64,000 nucleotides of DNA from the NCBI GenBank assembly GCA_947501445.1, contig CANMVS010000004.1:186001-250000 (forward strand), written 5' to 3'. Origin of the DNA: an uncultured Rhizobiaceae group bacterium. Lineage in GTDB: Bacteria; Pseudomonadota; Alphaproteobacteria; Rhizobiales; Rhizobiaceae. Positions 1-10,781 of this stretch are shown in pieces; position 1 is the stretch's first letter; each line of letters begins with the position of its first letter. A model generated the notes under the pieces. That model did no database searches. It worked only from the letters and a program-made list of their open reading frames with translations, and was not told the DNA's origin. The position numbers were made by a program, and so were the translations under genes.

Positions 1-79
1 AATAGCCTTTCGCACTGGCCGCTGCCATGTCCGCTATCTGGATGGCATTTGACAAAATAGTGTCACTCAGCTGCAGCAT
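1..79 (-). CDS. Partial CDS at window edge, unknown product
   Basis: An open frame starts with ATG at 79 on the minus strand and runs off the window. It encodes about 26 residues beginning MLQLSDTILSN and continuing IQIADMAAASAKGY. A good ribosome binding site (AGGGGAAAAG, 5-8 bases upstream) supports it. It overlaps the 3' end of the DeoR regulator gene by 17 bases, as expected for the next gene of an operon. Too little is visible to name a family. A sugar or polyol metabolic gene is likely only because DeoR regulators often sit beside such genes. Confidence 0.45.
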   Translation of the reverse strand, partial: MLQLSDTILSNAIQIADMAAASAKGY

Positions 80-866
80 TGCGCTCTTTTCCCCTGGCAA
101 TATTTACCGTGATCCCCCAACTGTTCAGCTTTTCCGCCAGGCTTTTTCTGGGTGCCGCATCGCAGACCATCACATCTACCTGATCGGGTTGAAATCCGCG
201 GTGCGGCGCACTTGAGCCGAACTTGTGCTGATCCATGCCGATCAGTGTAATCTCCGTATTCTCCATAACGGCAGCAGCCAGATCAGCCTCGGCCGGATTG
301 AGATATAAAAAACCCAATTTGTCGTTGACCGCATCGGCACTCAGAATTGCATAGTCATAGGAAATCCGCCGCGCCTGCCGTTCGGCTACAAAACCGAATG
401 CGCCCAATTCGTCGCTATGCATTTCACCGCCCAGCAGAAAAACCCGATTGCTATTGTGACCAACGAGCGCCTGTGCGACGCCAACCGAATTGGTTGCTAC
501 CGTCAGATTGTGCCGCACCCGTAACTCCTCGGCAGCAAATGCTGTTGTGCTGCCAACATCCAGAAACAGGGACATGCCGTCCGCAATTTTACGCGCAACT
601 TCCTGGGCGATAAGCCGTTTCTCATCAGAACGTTGAGCAATGCGCCTGAAAAAACTGGGGTCACTCTGTGTGCCAACCAGATAGGCCCCGCCATGCACAC
701 GGGCAATCGTTCCGGCTTTTGAAAGCGCCTTTATGGTCCGCCGGACCGTTTCCTCTGACACATCCAGCAAAAGGGCCAGTTGGGAATTACGCGCAAATCC
801 TCCGGATCGACGCAATGCATCCAACAATTCCAGTTCCCGATGTGTTTGAGAGTTTTTCGCCGACAT
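63..866 (-). CDS. DeoR/GlpR family transcriptional regulator
   Basis: The 267-residue protein has the DeoR layout: an N-terminal winged helix-turn-helix (about residues 15-70; motif SEETVRRTIKALSKAG followed by the typical RVHGGA) and a C-terminal sugar-phosphate sensing domain of the DeoRC type (DVGSTTAFAAEEL, then LLGGEMHSDELGAFG). Such proteins normally repress sugar or polyol catabolic operons and are released by a phosphorylated sugar. ATG at 866 is preferred over the upstream TTG at 884, because GAGGA lies upstream and the residues before the ATG are not conserved-looking. The operon continues leftward out of the window, so the target pathway cannot be seen. Confidence 0.9.
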   Translation of the reverse strand: MSAKNSQTHRELELLDALRRSGGFARNSQLALLLDVSEETVRRTIKALSKAGTIARVHGGAYLVGTQSDPSFFRRIAQRSDEKRLIAQEVARKIADGMSLFLDVGSTTAFAAEELRVRHNLTVATNSVGVAQALVGHNSNRVFLLGGEMHSDELGAFGFVAERQARRISYDYAILSADAVNDKLGFLYLNPAEADLAAAVMENTEITLIGMDQHKFGSSAPHRGFQPDQVDVMVCDAAPRKSLAEKLNSWGITVNIARGKERNAAAE

Positions 867-1174
867 TCGTTCTGTAATCCTCAATTAATCGCACAAAACT
901 CCACAAATTTACACATAAGTCAACAAAATTGCTGAATTATGACCGTTTCCGCTGTCACTTTTTTATCGGAAATGCACAAAGCGTGATGGGCTGCCACGCG
1001 GTCACCCGATGGCTGAAACCCCACGATTTCCGGTGATTACCGATGGCTGTCCAACCGGATCATCAATATCAATTTGCGCAATGACGCCGGATTATTGGCC
1101 CGATACAATTGACACAGCTATAGTCTCAATCACACTTACCCGCGAACAAAGCGCCCCAAGAGTAAATAGAATCA
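867..1174. other. Intergenic region between divergent deoR-type gene and alkB
   Basis: These 308 bases carry the promoters of two divergent genes. The part next to the regulator is AT-rich, with several ACAAA runs (about 893-930). A TTGACA hexamer at 1109-1114 points toward alkB, but no good -10 box follows at normal spacing. No gene, RNA or repeat was seen. Confidence 0.5.
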
Positions 1175-1813
1175 ATGACTGAAAATCTTCCTGACGGCGT
1201 GCGCCATCTGCCCGACTACTTTGATCGCACGGCCCAGCAATCTCTGCTCAACGATATAAGGCGCGTGGTTCAAAGTGCGCCGCTTTATGTGCCCGTCATG
1301 CCACGGACCGGTAAACCGATGCATGTGCGCATGAGTAATTGCGGGTCTTTGGGATGGGTTACCGACAAGGATGGCGGGTATCGCTATCAGGCTACCCATC
1401 CCAAGAGTGGCCAGAACTGGCCGCCCATTCCGCAAACACTGCTGGATTTATGGGAAACTGTGAGTGGTGTTAAGCATCCGCCGGAAGCCTGTTTGATAAA
1501 TTTTTACGATGACAGTGCCAAAATGGGCATGCATCAGGACAGTGACGAGAAGGATTTTAGTGCTCCGGTCATCTCGGTTTCGCTAGGCGATGATTGTCTG
1601 TTTCGTGTCGGGGGTACGCAACGCGGCGGAAAAACCACATCCATACGATTGCGCAGCGGTGATGTCATCATTTTGGGCGGGGCATCCCGCCTTTGCTACC
1701 ACGGTGTCGACCGCATTTACCCGGCGACGTCAATGTTGCTCAAGGATGGTGGCCGTATAAATCTCACGTTGCGGCGGGTGTCAAAAATACAGCCAGCCAG
1801 CACCGCGCCATAA
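1175..1813 (+). CDS. alkB: Alpha-ketoglutarate-dependent DNA dioxygenase AlkB
   Basis: This 212-residue protein matches AlkB, a cytoplasmic Fe(II)/2-oxoglutarate enzyme that removes methyl groups from 1-methyladenine and 3-methylcytosine by oxidative demethylation. Visible iron ligands are His120 and Asp122 (MHQDSDE) and His176 (CYHGVDR). Arg194 and Arg200 in the C-terminal RINLTLRR segment fit the 2-oxoglutarate and substrate binding positions. Length is normal for the family. It is a lone gene here, convergent with coaA (9 bases between stops). An adaptive-response Ada partner is not nearby. Confidence 0.93.
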   Translation: MTENLPDGVRHLPDYFDRTAQQSLLNDIRRVVQSAPLYVPVMPRTGKPMHVRMSNCGSLGWVTDKDGGYRYQATHPKSGQNWPPIPQTLLDLWETVSGVKHPPEACLINFYDDSAKMGMHQDSDEKDFSAPVISVSLGDDCLFRVGGTQRGGKTTSIRLRSGDVIILGGASRLCYHGVDRIYPATSMLLKDGGRINLTLRRVSKIQPASTAP

Positions 1814-1822
1814 GAGTGGAGC

Positions 1823-2815
1823 CTAGAGTTTACGCAGCGCCACCTGTTCAATCAGGTGGTCCGCGCCCTTGCGTAGTATCAGATCCGCCCTCGGCCGCGT
1901 CGGCAGGATGTTTTCGCGCAGATTGCGCAGGTTGATATTGTTCCAAAGTCCATTGGCAATCGCCAGCGCGGCATCTTCTGAAATGGTGGAATACCGATGA
2001 AAGAATGAATCCGGATTTTTAAAGGCCGTTTCGCGCAGGCGCATGAACCGGTCTACATACCAGTTATGAATCTGTTCTTCCTGCGCATCGATATAGATGG
2101 AGAAGTCAAAAAAGTCGGACACAAATGGCACGATCTTGCCATCCTCCGGCAGATCACGAACCTGCAATACATTGATGCCCTCGAAGATCAGAATATCAGG
2201 CCGGTCAATGGTAACGAATTTGTCTGGAATGACATCATAGGTCAGATGTGAGTAACAGGGCGCCTGAACATGAGGTCGACCGGCCTTGATATCTGACAAA
2301 AACTTCAAAACCGTGGCGACATCGTAACTTTCAGGAAAGCCCTTGCGGTCCATCAGGCTTTCTCTGCGCAGCACGGCATTGGGTAACAGGAAGCCATCTG
2401 TTGTTACCAGATCAACTTTCGGATTTCCTGACCAGCGTGTCAGCAGTTCTTTCAAAATTCTGGCCGTCGTGGATTTTCCAACGGCGACCGAGCCGGCAAT
2501 GCCTATGATAAAAGGGGTTTTGCTGACATCGGGGACTGACAGGAACTGCTTGCGCTGTTCGAACAGCTGTTTGGTCGCCTCCACATGGGCATAGAGCAGA
2601 CGCGACAGGGACAGATAGATGCGTCGCACCTCATCCAGATCAACCGGATCGTTCAATGAGCGCAGTCTGGAAACCTCGTCCTGGGTAAGGGTCAGCGGTG
2701 TATCCGCACGAAACTCGGCCCAGCGTTCGGCGGTGAAAGAACGATAGGGTGAATAATCATCCGGCTCAAAATGGTTGCGCGTATCTATCGTTGTGCTGTT
2801 GACCTGATCATTCAT
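1823..2815 (-). CDS. coaA: Pantothenate kinase (type I)
   Basis: The 330-residue protein is a prokaryotic type I pantothenate kinase, the first and regulated step of coenzyme A synthesis (pantothenate to 4'-phosphopantothenate). The P-loop GSVAVGKST lies near residues 108-117 and the body has the family's [10 protein letters not shown] segment. Its ATG overlaps the hisE stop codon (ATGA), so it is the last gene of the his operon. That arrangement is common in Rhizobiales although the pathway is unrelated to histidine. Confidence 0.96.
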   Translation of the reverse strand: MNDQVNSTTIDTRNHFEPDDYSPYRSFTAERWAEFRADTPLTLTQDEVSRLRSLNDPVDLDEVRRIYLSLSRLLYAHVEATKQLFEQRKQFLSVPDVSKTPFIIGIAGSVAVGKSTTARILKELLTRWSGNPKVDLVTTDGFLLPNAVLRRESLMDRKGFPESYDVATVLKFLSDIKAGRPHVQAPCYSHLTYDVIPDKFVTIDRPDILIFEGINVLQVRDLPEDGKIVPFVSDFFDFSIYIDAQEEQIHNWYVDRFMRLRETAFKNPDSFFHRYSTISEDAALAIANGLWNNINLRNLRENILPTRPRADLILRKGADHLIEQVALRKL

Positions 2816-3135
2816 GCGGTTGCACGGCCGGCCTTTTCCGCAAGCCCCGATCGTCCGGTGCGTTTTTCAAGCTCAGCCATGACATCGCTCAAAGGAATTT
2901 CAGCAATTTTAAGCACCACCATCAAATGATAAAGCAGATCAGCGGTTTCTGCTGTCAGGGCTTTCCTGTCATTTGTTACCGCAGCAATGACGGCCTCAAC
3001 CGCTTCTTCACCAAGTTTTTGTGCCGCCTTTTCCTGGCCTTTTGCAACAAGTTTCGCGGTCCAGGATTCATCAACAGGTGCCTGAGCACGTGCTGCGACT
3101 ATTCTCTCCAGATCGGCAAGTGAAAATTCGCTCAT
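2812..3135 (-). CDS. hisE: Phosphoribosyl-ATP pyrophosphatase
   Basis: HisE hydrolyses phosphoribosyl-ATP to phosphoribosyl-AMP, the second step of histidine synthesis. The 107-residue product is an all-alpha MazG-like protein with the metal-binding pattern [10 protein letters not shown] and the segment [16 protein letters not shown] at 3135 is chosen because GGAG lies at good spacing before it; an upstream start at 3156 would add seven unconserved residues. It lies between hisF and coaA and overlaps coaA by four bases. Confidence 0.95.
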   Translation of the reverse strand: MSEFSLADLERIVAARAQAPVDESWTAKLVAKGQEKAAQKLGEEAVEAVIAAVTNDRKALTAETADLLYHLMVVLKIAEIPLSDVMAELEKRTGRSGLAEKAGRATA

Positions 3136-3159
3136 TGAAGCTCCATCCTGTCGCAATAT

Positions 3160-3951
3160 TTATCCGTCCGCACTTTCATCCAGCCGCATGGCTATGCCTG
3201 CATCGGACATATGTTCTTTTGCCTGCGCAATCGTATAGGTGCCAAAATGAAAAATCGAGGCCGCCAATACGGCATTTGCATGGCCGTCGCGTATTCCTTC
3301 GACAAGATGATCAAGATTACCAACGCCCCCGGACGCTATCACAGGCACCGATACAGCATCAGCGACCGCCCGTGTCAGACCGATATTATAGCCGAGCTTC
3401 GTGCCATCGCGGTCCATGGATGTCAGCATTATTTCTCCCGCACCAAGATCTACGACCTTGCGGGCAAATTCAACAGCATCGATACCCGTGCGATTGCGGC
3501 CACCGTGGGTGAAAATCTCCCAACGCGGTTCTTCCGCATCTGCCGACACGGTTTTGGCATCAATCGATACGACAATACACTGATTGCCGAACTTGTCAGC
3601 CGCCTCGGCAACAAATTCAGGTTTGTTGACCGCCGTCGTATTGATGGAAACCTTGTCAGCACCTGCCAGCAGCAGTTTGCGAATATCACTCACCGCCCGT
3701 ACACCGCCACCCACGGTCAAAGGCATGAAGCATTGTTCCGCGGTGCGGGCAACAACATCAAATATCGTATCGCGGTTGTCAGCTGACGCCGTGATATCCA
3801 GAAAGCACAGTTCATCGGCACCGGCTGCATCATATATGCGTGCCGCCTCGACCGGATCGCCTGCATCTATCAGGTCGACAAAATTGACGCCTTTGACCAC
3901 ACGGCCATCTTTGACATCCAGACAGGGGATAATGCGTGCCTTCAGTGTCAT
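3160..3951 (-). CDS. hisF: Imidazole glycerol phosphate synthase, cyclase subunit
   Basis: HisF is the (beta-alpha)8 cyclase half of the HisHF complex. It uses ammonia from HisH to turn PRFAR into imidazole glycerol phosphate and AICAR. The 263-residue protein shows the two catalytic aspartates: Asp11 in [10 protein letters not shown] and Asp131 in VVSIDAK. The phosphate-binding loops GGGVR and ASGGVG are also present. Its ATG overlaps the hisA stop codon by three bases, so the two are probably translationally coupled. Confidence 0.97.
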   Translation of the reverse strand: MTLKARIIPCLDVKDGRVVKGVNFVDLIDAGDPVEAARIYDAAGADELCFLDITASADNRDTIFDVVARTAEQCFMPLTVGGGVRAVSDIRKLLLAGADKVSINTTAVNKPEFVAEAADKFGNQCIVVSIDAKTVSADAEEPRWEIFTHGGRNRTGIDAVEFARKVVDLGAGEIMLTSMDRDGTKLGYNIGLTRAVADAVSVPVIASGGVGNLDHLVEGIRDGHANAVLAASIFHFGTYTIAQAKEHMSDAGIAMRLDESADG

Positions 3952-4691
3952 GATGTCCCCATTTGCGCATCTGCCAATACCTGCAGGGCTTCGCCCGGAT
4001 CAATGCGCCCGTCATAGAGCGCACGGCCGCTGATTGCGCCTTCCAGACGGGCCGCATCGGGCATCGTCATGCGTACAATATCTGCCATGGAGGCAAGACC
4101 ACCCGACGCGATGACCGGTATGTCCACCGTATCGGCCAGATGCAGGGTCGAATCCCAGTTAATGCCCGCCAGAATACCATCCCGATCAATGTCGGTATAG
4201 ATGATCGCCGCGACCCCGGCACCCTCAAAACGCTTTGCCATTTCAACAACTTCAAGTTCCGAGGCTTCTGCCCATCCCTCAACGGCAACCTTGCCGCCCT
4301 TGGCATCAATCCCAACCGCAATCCGGCCTGGATAAAGCGCACAGGCCTGCCTGACCAGATCGGGATCACGCACCGCTATTGTTCCCAGAATAACACGTGC
4401 CAGGCCCTTATCCAGCCACGCCTCAATATGTTCGAGGCTGCGTATGCCACCACCCAGTTGAACCGGGTTCCTGGTCGCTGCCAAAATCGCTTCAACAGCA
4501 CTGCCGTTAACGCTCTGGCCGGCAAATGCCCCGTTCAGGTCAACGACATGCAACCATTTGAAACCCTGTTGTTCAAATGACAGCGCCTGTGCCGCCGGAT
4601 CCTCATTATAGACCGTGGCATTATCCATATCGCCAAGTTTCAGGCGCACACAGGTACCGTCTTTCAGGTCAATTGCTGGAAAAAGTATCAT
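3948..4691 (-). CDS. hisA: ProFAR isomerase (HisA)
   Basis: HisA isomerises ProFAR to PRFAR in histidine synthesis. The 247-residue barrel begins FPAIDLKDG with the catalytic Asp8, and has the second catalytic aspartate in YTDIDRDG plus the GGGIRS and ASGGLAS phosphate loops. ATG at 4691 is the family start; a longer open frame to 4772 lies inside hisH. The start overlaps the hisH stop codon by four bases. Confidence 0.96.
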   Translation of the reverse strand: MILFPAIDLKDGTCVRLKLGDMDNATVYNEDPAAQALSFEQQGFKWLHVVDLNGAFAGQSVNGSAVEAILAATRNPVQLGGGIRSLEHIEAWLDKGLARVILGTIAVRDPDLVRQACALYPGRIAVGIDAKGGKVAVEGWAEASELEVVEMAKRFEGAGVAAIIYTDIDRDGILAGINWDSTLHLADTVDIPVIASGGLASMADIVRMTMPDAARLEGAISGRALYDGRIDPGEALQVLADAQMGTS

Positions 4692-5338
4692 GGTGCCCAC
4701 TTCAAGAAATTTGCAATGAGTGCCAGTCCCAGGGCCTGGCTTTTTTCCGGGTGAAACTGGGTACCGGCACAATTGCCCCGCATAACTGCCGCCGTGACCG
4801 GACCACCGTAGTCTGACCGCGCTATAACATCTGTCGGATCCGCCGCATCCAGATAGTACGAGTGGACAAAATAGGCATGCAATCCGTCAGCACCGGTTTT
4901 GATCCCGTCAAACAGCGGATTTTCGCCGCTAACATCCATCGTATTCCAACCGATTTGCGGAATTTTCAGCTGGCTGTCATTCGGCTCCATCATTTTCACG
5001 TCGCCCGATATCCAGTCAAACCCCGGCGTCACCGTTTTTTCAAGGCCGCGCGATGCCATCAACTGCATGCCAACACAAATCCCCAAAAAGGGACGGCCCT
5101 TCTTTTCGACGTGCACACGCAAGGCTTCTTCCATCCCGTCAACGCCCGCCAGGCCACTTTGGCAATCGGCAAAAGCACCGACACCTGGAAGAACCACGCG
5201 GTCTGCGCCCTCTACAACCAGCGGATCACTGGTCAGAACTATTTCCGCACCTATACCGGCCTCACGCGCAGAGCGCTCAAATGCCTTTGTGGCCGAGCGT
5301 AAATTGCCCGATCCATAATCGATAATTGCGACACGCAT
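4688..5338 (-). CDS. hisH: Imidazole glycerol phosphate synthase, glutaminase subunit
   Basis: HisH is the class I glutamine amidotransferase partner of HisF and releases ammonia from glutamine. The 216-residue protein starts [12 protein letters not shown]. It has the nucleophile elbow GICVGMQ with the catalytic Cys and the C-terminal FHPEKS carrying the His and Glu of the triad. The start at 5338 is fixed by the family N-terminus; the open frame extends to 5419 without meaning. It follows the DUF2628 gene by five bases. Confidence 0.96.
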   Translation of the reverse strand: MRVAIIDYGSGNLRSATKAFERSAREAGIGAEIVLTSDPLVVEGADRVVLPGVGAFADCQSGLAGVDGMEEALRVHVEKKGRPFLGICVGMQLMASRGLEKTVTPGFDWISGDVKMMEPNDSQLKIPQIGWNTMDVSGENPLFDGIKTGADGLHAYFVHSYYLDAADPTDVIARSDYGGPVTAAVMRGNCAGTQFHPEKSQALGLALIANFLKWAP

Positions 5339-5343
5339 TGCGT

Positions 5344-5835
5344 TCAGCCTTTTCTTTCGAAATCCATGAGCCCGAGAACCGGCTCGCCGCTCCCCGCCGC
5401 AGAAGCGGTGGTTGGCCATACCGGCGCTGGCGCCGGTCGCACCGTTTTGACAGGAGAATTCAGCACATCATCATCAGATCGTGCAGATGAAAAATACAGT
5501 TCCTCTGCCGTCGCTCTGTTTTGCGCCTCTATGACCTGTCGATACGACCAACCCTTACGCTCAAAATGCGCAATACGCATGCCGTTGCCCTCAAGACCGA
5601 CAAAGATGCAAAGCAGAACACCTGCAGCAAAGGATACACCGGCCCAACCCGGCAGAAACTCTGCAACACAGCCAAGAGCAATGACCAGAGCCAGTATCAT
5701 GAGCGCGGCAAACAACAACCTGTTCCACAAAAGCCAGAACACAGAAAATATCAATGCCAGGAATGAAAAGCCGTCCCGGATGATGACCGCATGTTCATCC
5801 CCTTCGGGCGGTGCCAAAACAACGTAGCTAGCCAT
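5344..5835 (-). CDS. DUF2628 domain membrane protein in his operon
   Basis: A 163-residue protein with the DUF2628 pattern: a short cytoplasmic start, then hydrophobic segments (about residues 22-75, [20 protein letters not shown]), and a soluble tail rich in Pro and Ala. The phrase [17 protein letters not shown] is typical of this family. Function is unknown. Its place between hisB and hisH is conserved in Rhizobiales, which makes cotranscription likely but does not show a role in histidine synthesis. Confidence 0.85.
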   Translation of the reverse strand: MASYVVLAPPEGDEHAVIIRDGFSFLALIFSVFWLLWNRLLFAALMILALVIALGCVAEFLPGWAGVSFAAGVLLCIFVGLEGNGMRIAHFERKGWSYRQVIEAQNRATAEELYFSSARSDDDVLNSPVKTVRPAPAPVWPTTASAAGSGEPVLGLMDFERKG

Positions 5836-5840
5836 GATCT

Positions 5841-6449
5841 CTAAGCGAGTGTCCCTTTGGTTGATGGTATGCGATCGGCCTGACGCGGATCAATTTCTGT
5901 TGCCATGCGCAAAACACGGGCAACGGCTTTGAAACATGTCTCGGCAATATGGTGATTATTGGCCCCGTAGATATTAGTTACATGCAGCGTAATACCGGCA
6001 TGCTGGGCAAAGGCCTGAAAAAACTCCCGACATAGTTCACTATCAAAGGTACCAATTTTCGGTGACGTAAAGTCAACGTTCCACACGAGAAACGGTCTGC
6101 CCGATACGTCGATGGCAGCACGTGTCAGTGTTTCATCCATCGCCAGATCGAGCGATGCATAACGCACAATGCCGCGGCGTTCGCCCAGCGCTTTGGACAG
6201 CGCCAGGCCGAGCGCAATTCCCGTGTCCTCGACGCTGTGGTGATCATCGATATGCAGATCACCTTTTGTGCTTATCTTCATGTCAATCAGCGAATGACGC
6301 GACAGCTGCTCCAGCATATGATCAAAAAACCCGATACCCGTTGTGATCGTTGACATACCGCTGCCGTCAACATCTATAGTGACGGATATATCAGTTTCGT
6401 TGGTCTTTCGGGATATTTCACCCTTGCGATCGTGCTGGTTCTGGACCAT
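5841..6449 (-). CDS. hisB: Imidazoleglycerol-phosphate dehydratase
   Basis: HisB dehydrates imidazole glycerol phosphate to imidazole acetol phosphate. This is the monofunctional 202-residue form, with no histidinol phosphatase domain. The two manganese-binding repeats are visible as DDHHSVED and NNHHIAE, plus the FFDHMLEQL segment. GGAGG lies about nine bases before the ATG. It is the first gene of the operon hisB-DUF2628-hisH-hisA-hisF-hisE-coaA and is divergent from hslV. No His-rich leader peptide was found upstream. Confidence 0.97.
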   Translation of the reverse strand: MVQNQHDRKGEISRKTNETDISVTIDVDGSGMSTITTGIGFFDHMLEQLSRHSLIDMKISTKGDLHIDDHHSVEDTGIALGLALSKALGERRGIVRYASLDLAMDETLTRAAIDVSGRPFLVWNVDFTSPKIGTFDSELCREFFQAFAQHAGITLHVTNIYGANNHHIAETCFKAVARVLRMATEIDPRQADRIPSTKGTLA

Positions 6450-6623
6450 TCGGCCACCTCCATGGAATATACGTCACGGGTCCATAGCAGGGCGATGACA
6501 AAAATTCCAGAAGCGCATAAATATGACGAAACGATTTGCAAAGCGGCGCTTGCGTCTTACATAGGGAATTCTGGCCGAATTGACCTGATTGCCACAAAGG
6601 CATTCTGACAAAGGAAGAGCGCA

Positions 6624-7202
6624 ATGAGTGAACATGACCCTTATGGCACAATGCACGCCACCACGATTATTACCGTTCGCAAAGGTGATCAGGTCGTAAT
6701 GGCTGGCGACGGCCAGGTGAGCCTTGGGCAAACTGTCATGAAAGGCAACGCGCGCAAGGTACGACGTATCGGGTCAAGCAAAACCGGCGGCAGCGAAGTC
6801 ATCGCAGGATTTGCCGGTGCGACCGCTGACGCTTTTACATTGCTGGAACGGCTGGAATCGAAACTGGAGCAATACCCCGGCCAGTTGATGCGGGCCAGTG
6901 TTGAACTGGCCAAGGACTGGCGCACCGACAGGTACCTGCGACGGTTGGAAGCCATGATGCTTGTTGCGGACCCGACCATTACCCTGGCACTGACGGGCAA
7001 TGGCGACGTGCTTGAACCCGAGCATGGTACAATGGCCATTGGATCGGGTGGCAATTTTGCCTATGCGGCCGCACGCGCATTGATGGATACGGATAAAAAC
7101 GCAGAGGAAATAGCGCGCCGTGCTATGGAAATAGCTGGCGACATCTGTGTTTATACCAATGGCAATATTGTCATTGAAACGATGGAAAGCACCGCATCTT
7201 GA
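6624..7202 (+). CDS. hslV: HslV peptidase subunit of the HslVU protease
   Basis: HslV is the proteasome-like Thr peptidase of the ATP-dependent HslVU complex. The 192-residue protein contains the family start [24 protein letters not shown]. The mature enzyme probably begins at Thr13 after removal of a 12-residue leader, longer than in many relatives. An AAGGAAGAGC Shine-Dalgarno precedes the ATG. Its stop codon overlaps a TTG start of the next gene. Confidence 0.96.
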   Translation: MSEHDPYGTMHATTIITVRKGDQVVMAGDGQVSLGQTVMKGNARKVRRIGSSKTGGSEVIAGFAGATADAFTLLERLESKLEQYPGQLMRASVELAKDWRTDRYLRRLEAMMLVADPTITLALTGNGDVLEPEHGTMAIGSGGNFAYAAARALMDTDKNAEEIARRAMEIAGDICVYTNGNIVIETMESTAS

Positions 7203-8302
7203 ACCTGACACAGGATCACCTGGAAACGGCCCTGAAGCGCAACATTATCACTGTTGAGCAACGCGCGGCCCTGCAGGCTCTGGCGCACGAGCCCACACAG
7301 CGTGCAACGCCCGAGCCAAACAGCGAAGAACAGTTTCGCTTTATCACCGGGTTTAACGATATTTTTCTGGCCATCGGTGTCATCCTGTTCATTGTCGCCA
7401 TGTCGCTGGTGGCCAATCAGCTGTTTGACTTCAGTTTCACCGGTTATCTGTTTGTCACCGCAACCATGTGGCTGATTTCCGAAATCCTTGCAACGCGTCT
7501 GCGCCGCGCCATACCAAGCATGCTTGCCGCCGGTGCATTTGTCGTCTTTGCACTGCTTGCGACCAATAGCGCTATCGAGCGGTTTGCCGGTACACTCAGC
7601 GCCGCATCCGGTGATGTGTTTCAACTTTACGGATTGAGCATCGCCGCCTGCTTTTGGACGATCGTCTATTTTTACCGTTTTCGGTTGCCATTTTCAGTTA
7701 TCCTGATCGGTGGCGCCTTTGTTTCATTGGGTTTCCTGATCGTCATGAGTGTTTTTGCCGGTTTTTCAAACGGTTCCACTTTGTTTGACAGTCCACTTTT
7801 ACCGGCTGTCTATGCTCTGGTGAGTGGTTTGCTCATACTGACAATGGCATTGCGTTGTGACCGGGCTGATCCGGAACGGGTCTCACGGCGCGCGGATTAT
7901 GGTTTCTGGCTTCATCTGCTGGCCGCCCCGCTCATCGTACATGCCATGATGTATCTGATCGCCGGCCTCTCAACGGGCGATCTGGAGGGTGCCATTTCAG
8001 TTGGTTCTGCCCTGCGGGTTGTGGCGATCTTCATTGCTCTGGCCATTTTCGCCCTTGTCATAAACCGACGGGCCATATTGGTTGCAACGCTTACCTATCT
8101 TGGTGCTGCCGTGTGGTATCTGATATCGCGCAATGCCGGTACCGCAGACAATGCCGTCCTTTTGACTATGCTGATCATCTCGCTGTTTGTTATCGGCCTT
8201 GGCATTGGCTGGCATCCTATTCGGCGCACATTGATGCGCATTCCCCCGCTCAACTGTGTCGGGCACTCCATTCTATCAAAGCAGGTTCAAATCCATGACT
8301 AG
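7199..8302 (+). CDS. Unrecognised polytopic membrane protein between hslV and hslU
   Basis: A 367-residue protein starting at TTG (7199), which overlaps the hslV stop (TTGA). Its last codons overlap the hslU start (8295). The first 55 residues are soluble and Gln/Glu-rich. The rest contains about nine to ten hydrophobic segments (for example [20 protein letters not shown] and [18 protein letters not shown]). The loose resemblance to DUF2157-type membrane proteins is not enough for a call. Tight overlaps on both sides argue that it is a real, cotranscribed gene. Confidence 0.8.
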   Translation: MNLTQDHLETALKRNIITVEQRAALQALAHEPTQRATPEPNSEEQFRFITGFNDIFLAIGVILFIVAMSLVANQLFDFSFTGYLFVTATMWLISEILATRLRRAIPSMLAAGAFVVFALLATNSAIERFAGTLSAASGDVFQLYGLSIAACFWTIVYFYRFRLPFSVILIGGAFVSLGFLIVMSVFAGFSNGSTLFDSPLLPAVYALVSGLLILTMALRCDRADPERVSRRADYGFWLHLLAAPLIVHAMMYLIAGLSTGDLEGAISVGSALRVVAIFIALAIFALVINRRAILVATLTYLGAAVWYLISRNAGTADNAVLLTMLIISLFVIGLGIGWHPIRRTLMRIPPLNCVGHSILSKQVQIHD

Positions 8303-9602
8303 TTTTTCCCCACGCGAGATCGTTTCAGAGCTCGACCGCTTTATAATCGGACAGAAAGACGCAAAACGGGCTGTTTCCATAGCCTTGCGCAATCGCTGGC
8401 GCCGTCAGCAGCTCGATGATGATCTGCGTGATGAGGTTATGCCGAAGAACATCCTGATGATCGGGCCCACGGGCGTCGGCAAAACCGAAATTTCCCGCCG
8501 GCTGGCCAAATTGGCCGGTGCGCCTTTCATCAAGGTCGAAGCAACCAAGTTCACCGAAGTTGGCTATGTCGGCCGTGATGTCGAGCAGATCATCCGCGAT
8601 CTTGTCGAGATGGGCATCTCGCTGGTCAAGGACAGAAAACGCCAGGAAGTTCAGGCCAAGGCCCATATCAATGCGGAGGAACGCGTCTTGGATGCGCTGG
8701 TTGGTACTACCGCGTCACCGGCAACACGCGAATCTTTCCGCACCAAGCTGCGCGATGGCCAATTGGATGAAAAGGAAATTGAAGTCGAGATCGCCGACAC
8801 CGGTTCCGGCATGCCCAATTTCGAGATACCCGGCATGCCCGGCGCCAATGTAGGCGTGTTGAACATATCCGACATGCTGGGCAAGGCCATGGGGCAATCT
8901 TCAAAGAAGATCCGCACCAACGTCAAGGATTCCTACGCCCAATTGATTACTGATGAATCTGAAAAGCTGATGGATCAGGATCAGATCAATCTGGAAGCTG
9001 TTTCGATTGCTCAAAATGACGGCATTGTCTTTCTCGACGAGATTGACAAGATAGCCGCACGCGATGGCGGCATGGGAGCCGGTGTTTCCCGCGAAGGCGT
9101 GCAGCGCGACCTGCTGCCGCTGGTGGAAGGAACGACAGTTGCCACCAAATACGGCCCGGTGAAAACCGATCATATCCTGTTTATCGCATCGGGTGCTTTC
9201 CATGTCTCAAAACCATCTGATCTGCTGCCCGAACTACAGGGGCGCCTGCCTATTCGTGTTGAGTTGCGAGCACTGACCAAAGAGGATTTCAGGCGTATTC
9301 TGACAGAGACAGAAGCAAGTCTGATCAAACAGTATATCGCTCTGATGGCGACCGAAAACGTCACGCTGACCTATACGGAAGATGCAATAGATGCCATTGC
9401 AGATGTGGCGGTCGATCTTAACAGCAGTGTGGAAAATATCGGCGCGCGGCGCCTGCAGACCGTCATGGAACGGGTGCTGGACGATATTTCCTATGAGGCA
9501 CCCGATAAATCGGGATCCGAATATGTCATTGATGCGGAATATGTCCGCAAACATGTCGGTGACATTGCCAGGGATGCCGATCTGTCACGCTATATTCTGT
9601 GA
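8295..9602 (+). CDS. hslU: HslU ATPase subunit of the HslVU protease
   Basis: HslU is the AAA+ unfoldase that feeds substrates to HslV. The 435-residue protein has Walker A GPTGVGKT, Walker [10 protein letters not shown], the family-specific I domain between them, and the arginine/sensor region [14 protein letters not shown]. It ends in the HslV-docking tail SRYIL. ATG at 8295 ([10 protein letters not shown]) matches the family; an earlier ATG at 8256 lies inside the upstream gene. Confidence 0.97.
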   Translation: MTSFSPREIVSELDRFIIGQKDAKRAVSIALRNRWRRQQLDDDLRDEVMPKNILMIGPTGVGKTEISRRLAKLAGAPFIKVEATKFTEVGYVGRDVEQIIRDLVEMGISLVKDRKRQEVQAKAHINAEERVLDALVGTTASPATRESFRTKLRDGQLDEKEIEVEIADTGSGMPNFEIPGMPGANVGVLNISDMLGKAMGQSSKKIRTNVKDSYAQLITDESEKLMDQDQINLEAVSIAQNDGIVFLDEIDKIAARDGGMGAGVSREGVQRDLLPLVEGTTVATKYGPVKTDHILFIASGAFHVSKPSDLLPELQGRLPIRVELRALTKEDFRRILTETEASLIKQYIALMATENVTLTYTEDAIDAIADVAVDLNSSVENIGARRLQTVMERVLDDISYEAPDKSGSEYVIDAEYVRKHVGDIARDADLSRYIL

Positions 9603-9626
9603 CTTTTGCGCACCGCCCGACAAAAG

Positions 9627-9660
9627 AAACCGGCGCGATTGGCGTTGCATGCGCCGGTTT
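9627..9660 (+). terminator. Hairpin downstream of hslU
   Basis: A perfect 10-bp inverted repeat (AAACCGGCGC / GCGCCGGTTT) with a 14-base loop lies 24 bases after the hslU stop. No long T-run follows, so it may act as a Rho-assisted terminator or mRNA 3' stabiliser. Confidence 0.6.
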
Positions 9661-9777
9661 CGAATAAGATGCTCGACATTTGAGCGAGTATTCTTAGAGT
9701 CCATCCTGTTGTGAAAAGGTGTATTACCCCAGGTCTGCGGTGCGGATATTCGGTAAAATGCCGTTAAACGCAGTCGT

Positions 9778-10767
9778 ATGGAGAGCCCTCGGATCGTGCA
9801 ACGTTACCTGGTCAATATTTTCAGCCTGACAATCTGCCTTGTCCTATTGGCCGTTTCAGTGGCCAGCAGCGCTGTGACAGTTGTCCCGCAAGGCAACCGT
9901 AACGCTACTCAACCTCCTATACCCGGTGCATCATCCAAACGCACAAAGCAGACCAATTCGACCTTTGAACGCAAATACGCCAAGATTCGCGACCTGTTGC
10001 GCCGCGACGCAAAATTGCGTGCCAAGATCAAGAAGGCGGCCAATAAATATCGCATTGACCCAATGCATATCGTTGGTGCACTGGTGGGTGAGCATACCTA
10101 TAATGTCGATGCCTATGACCGGCTTCAGTCCTATTATATCAAGGCCCTTTCCTACGCGACGGGTGGCATTACCTTTGAATATGACGGCGAAGACATTGAC
10201 CAGTTCGTGCGCCGACGTGAATTTGACGAATGTCAGACACTGCGCGAATCTTTTGCCCTGTGGTCCTGTCGCGAACGCATCTGGGAAAGCACCTTCAGGA
10301 ACAAAAATATAGGCGGACAGCGATTTCCAAACGATCGCTTCAGTGCTGTATTCTTTCAACCTTTTTATGCCGGACAAACCTTTGGTCTGGGCCAGCTCAA
10401 TCCGCTGACGGCCCTTAAACTGTCTGACATGGTCAGCAATGTCTCCGGCTATGGCAAATTATCCCATACCAACGGTGATGGTGTTTACAAAGCCATTATG
10501 AATCCGGATATGACCCTGGCCTATGTTGCCGCGGCATTGCGCCATTCCATTGATGCCTATGGCACTATTGCCGGATTTGACATTTCGGATAATCCGGGCG
10601 TTACGGCAACACTGTACAATGTTGGCAATCCGGATGTGAGAGCCCGCGCACTGGCCAGGAAAAACCGCAAACGCAAGGCACAGGGTCTGGCACCACAATT
10701 GCCGGAAGAAAATTACTATGGCTGGCTTGTCAACGACAAGTTGAGTGAACTGCGGCCATTATTCTAG
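9778..10767 (+). CDS. DUF1402 family secreted protein
   Basis: A 329-residue exported protein. Residues 1-32 form a signal peptide (hydrophobic stretch YLVNIFSLTICLVLLAVSVA). The body has the DUF1402 pattern, including GALVGEHTYNVDAYDRLQSY and FGLGQLNPLTALKLSDMV. The latter recalls goose-type/SLT lysozyme folds (an E, then a GLGQ loop), so a peptidoglycan-related role is possible but not shown. ATG at 9778 lacks a clear ribosome binding site; GTG at 9796 is an alternative after GGAG. It is convergent with the xre-smr-mltA operon. Confidence 0.8.
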   Translation: MESPRIVQRYLVNIFSLTICLVLLAVSVASSAVTVVPQGNRNATQPPIPGASSKRTKQTNSTFERKYAKIRDLLRRDAKLRAKIKKAANKYRIDPMHIVGALVGEHTYNVDAYDRLQSYYIKALSYATGGITFEYDGEDIDQFVRRREFDECQTLRESFALWSCRERIWESTFRNKNIGGQRFPNDRFSAVFFQPFYAGQTFGLGQLNPLTALKLSDMVSNVSGYGKLSHTNGDGVYKAIMNPDMTLAYVAAALRHSIDAYGTIAGFDISDNPGVTATLYNVGNPDVRARALARKNRKRKAQGLAPQLPEENYYGWLVNDKLSELRPLF

Positions 10768-10781
10768 AGTCTGTCTGGCGA

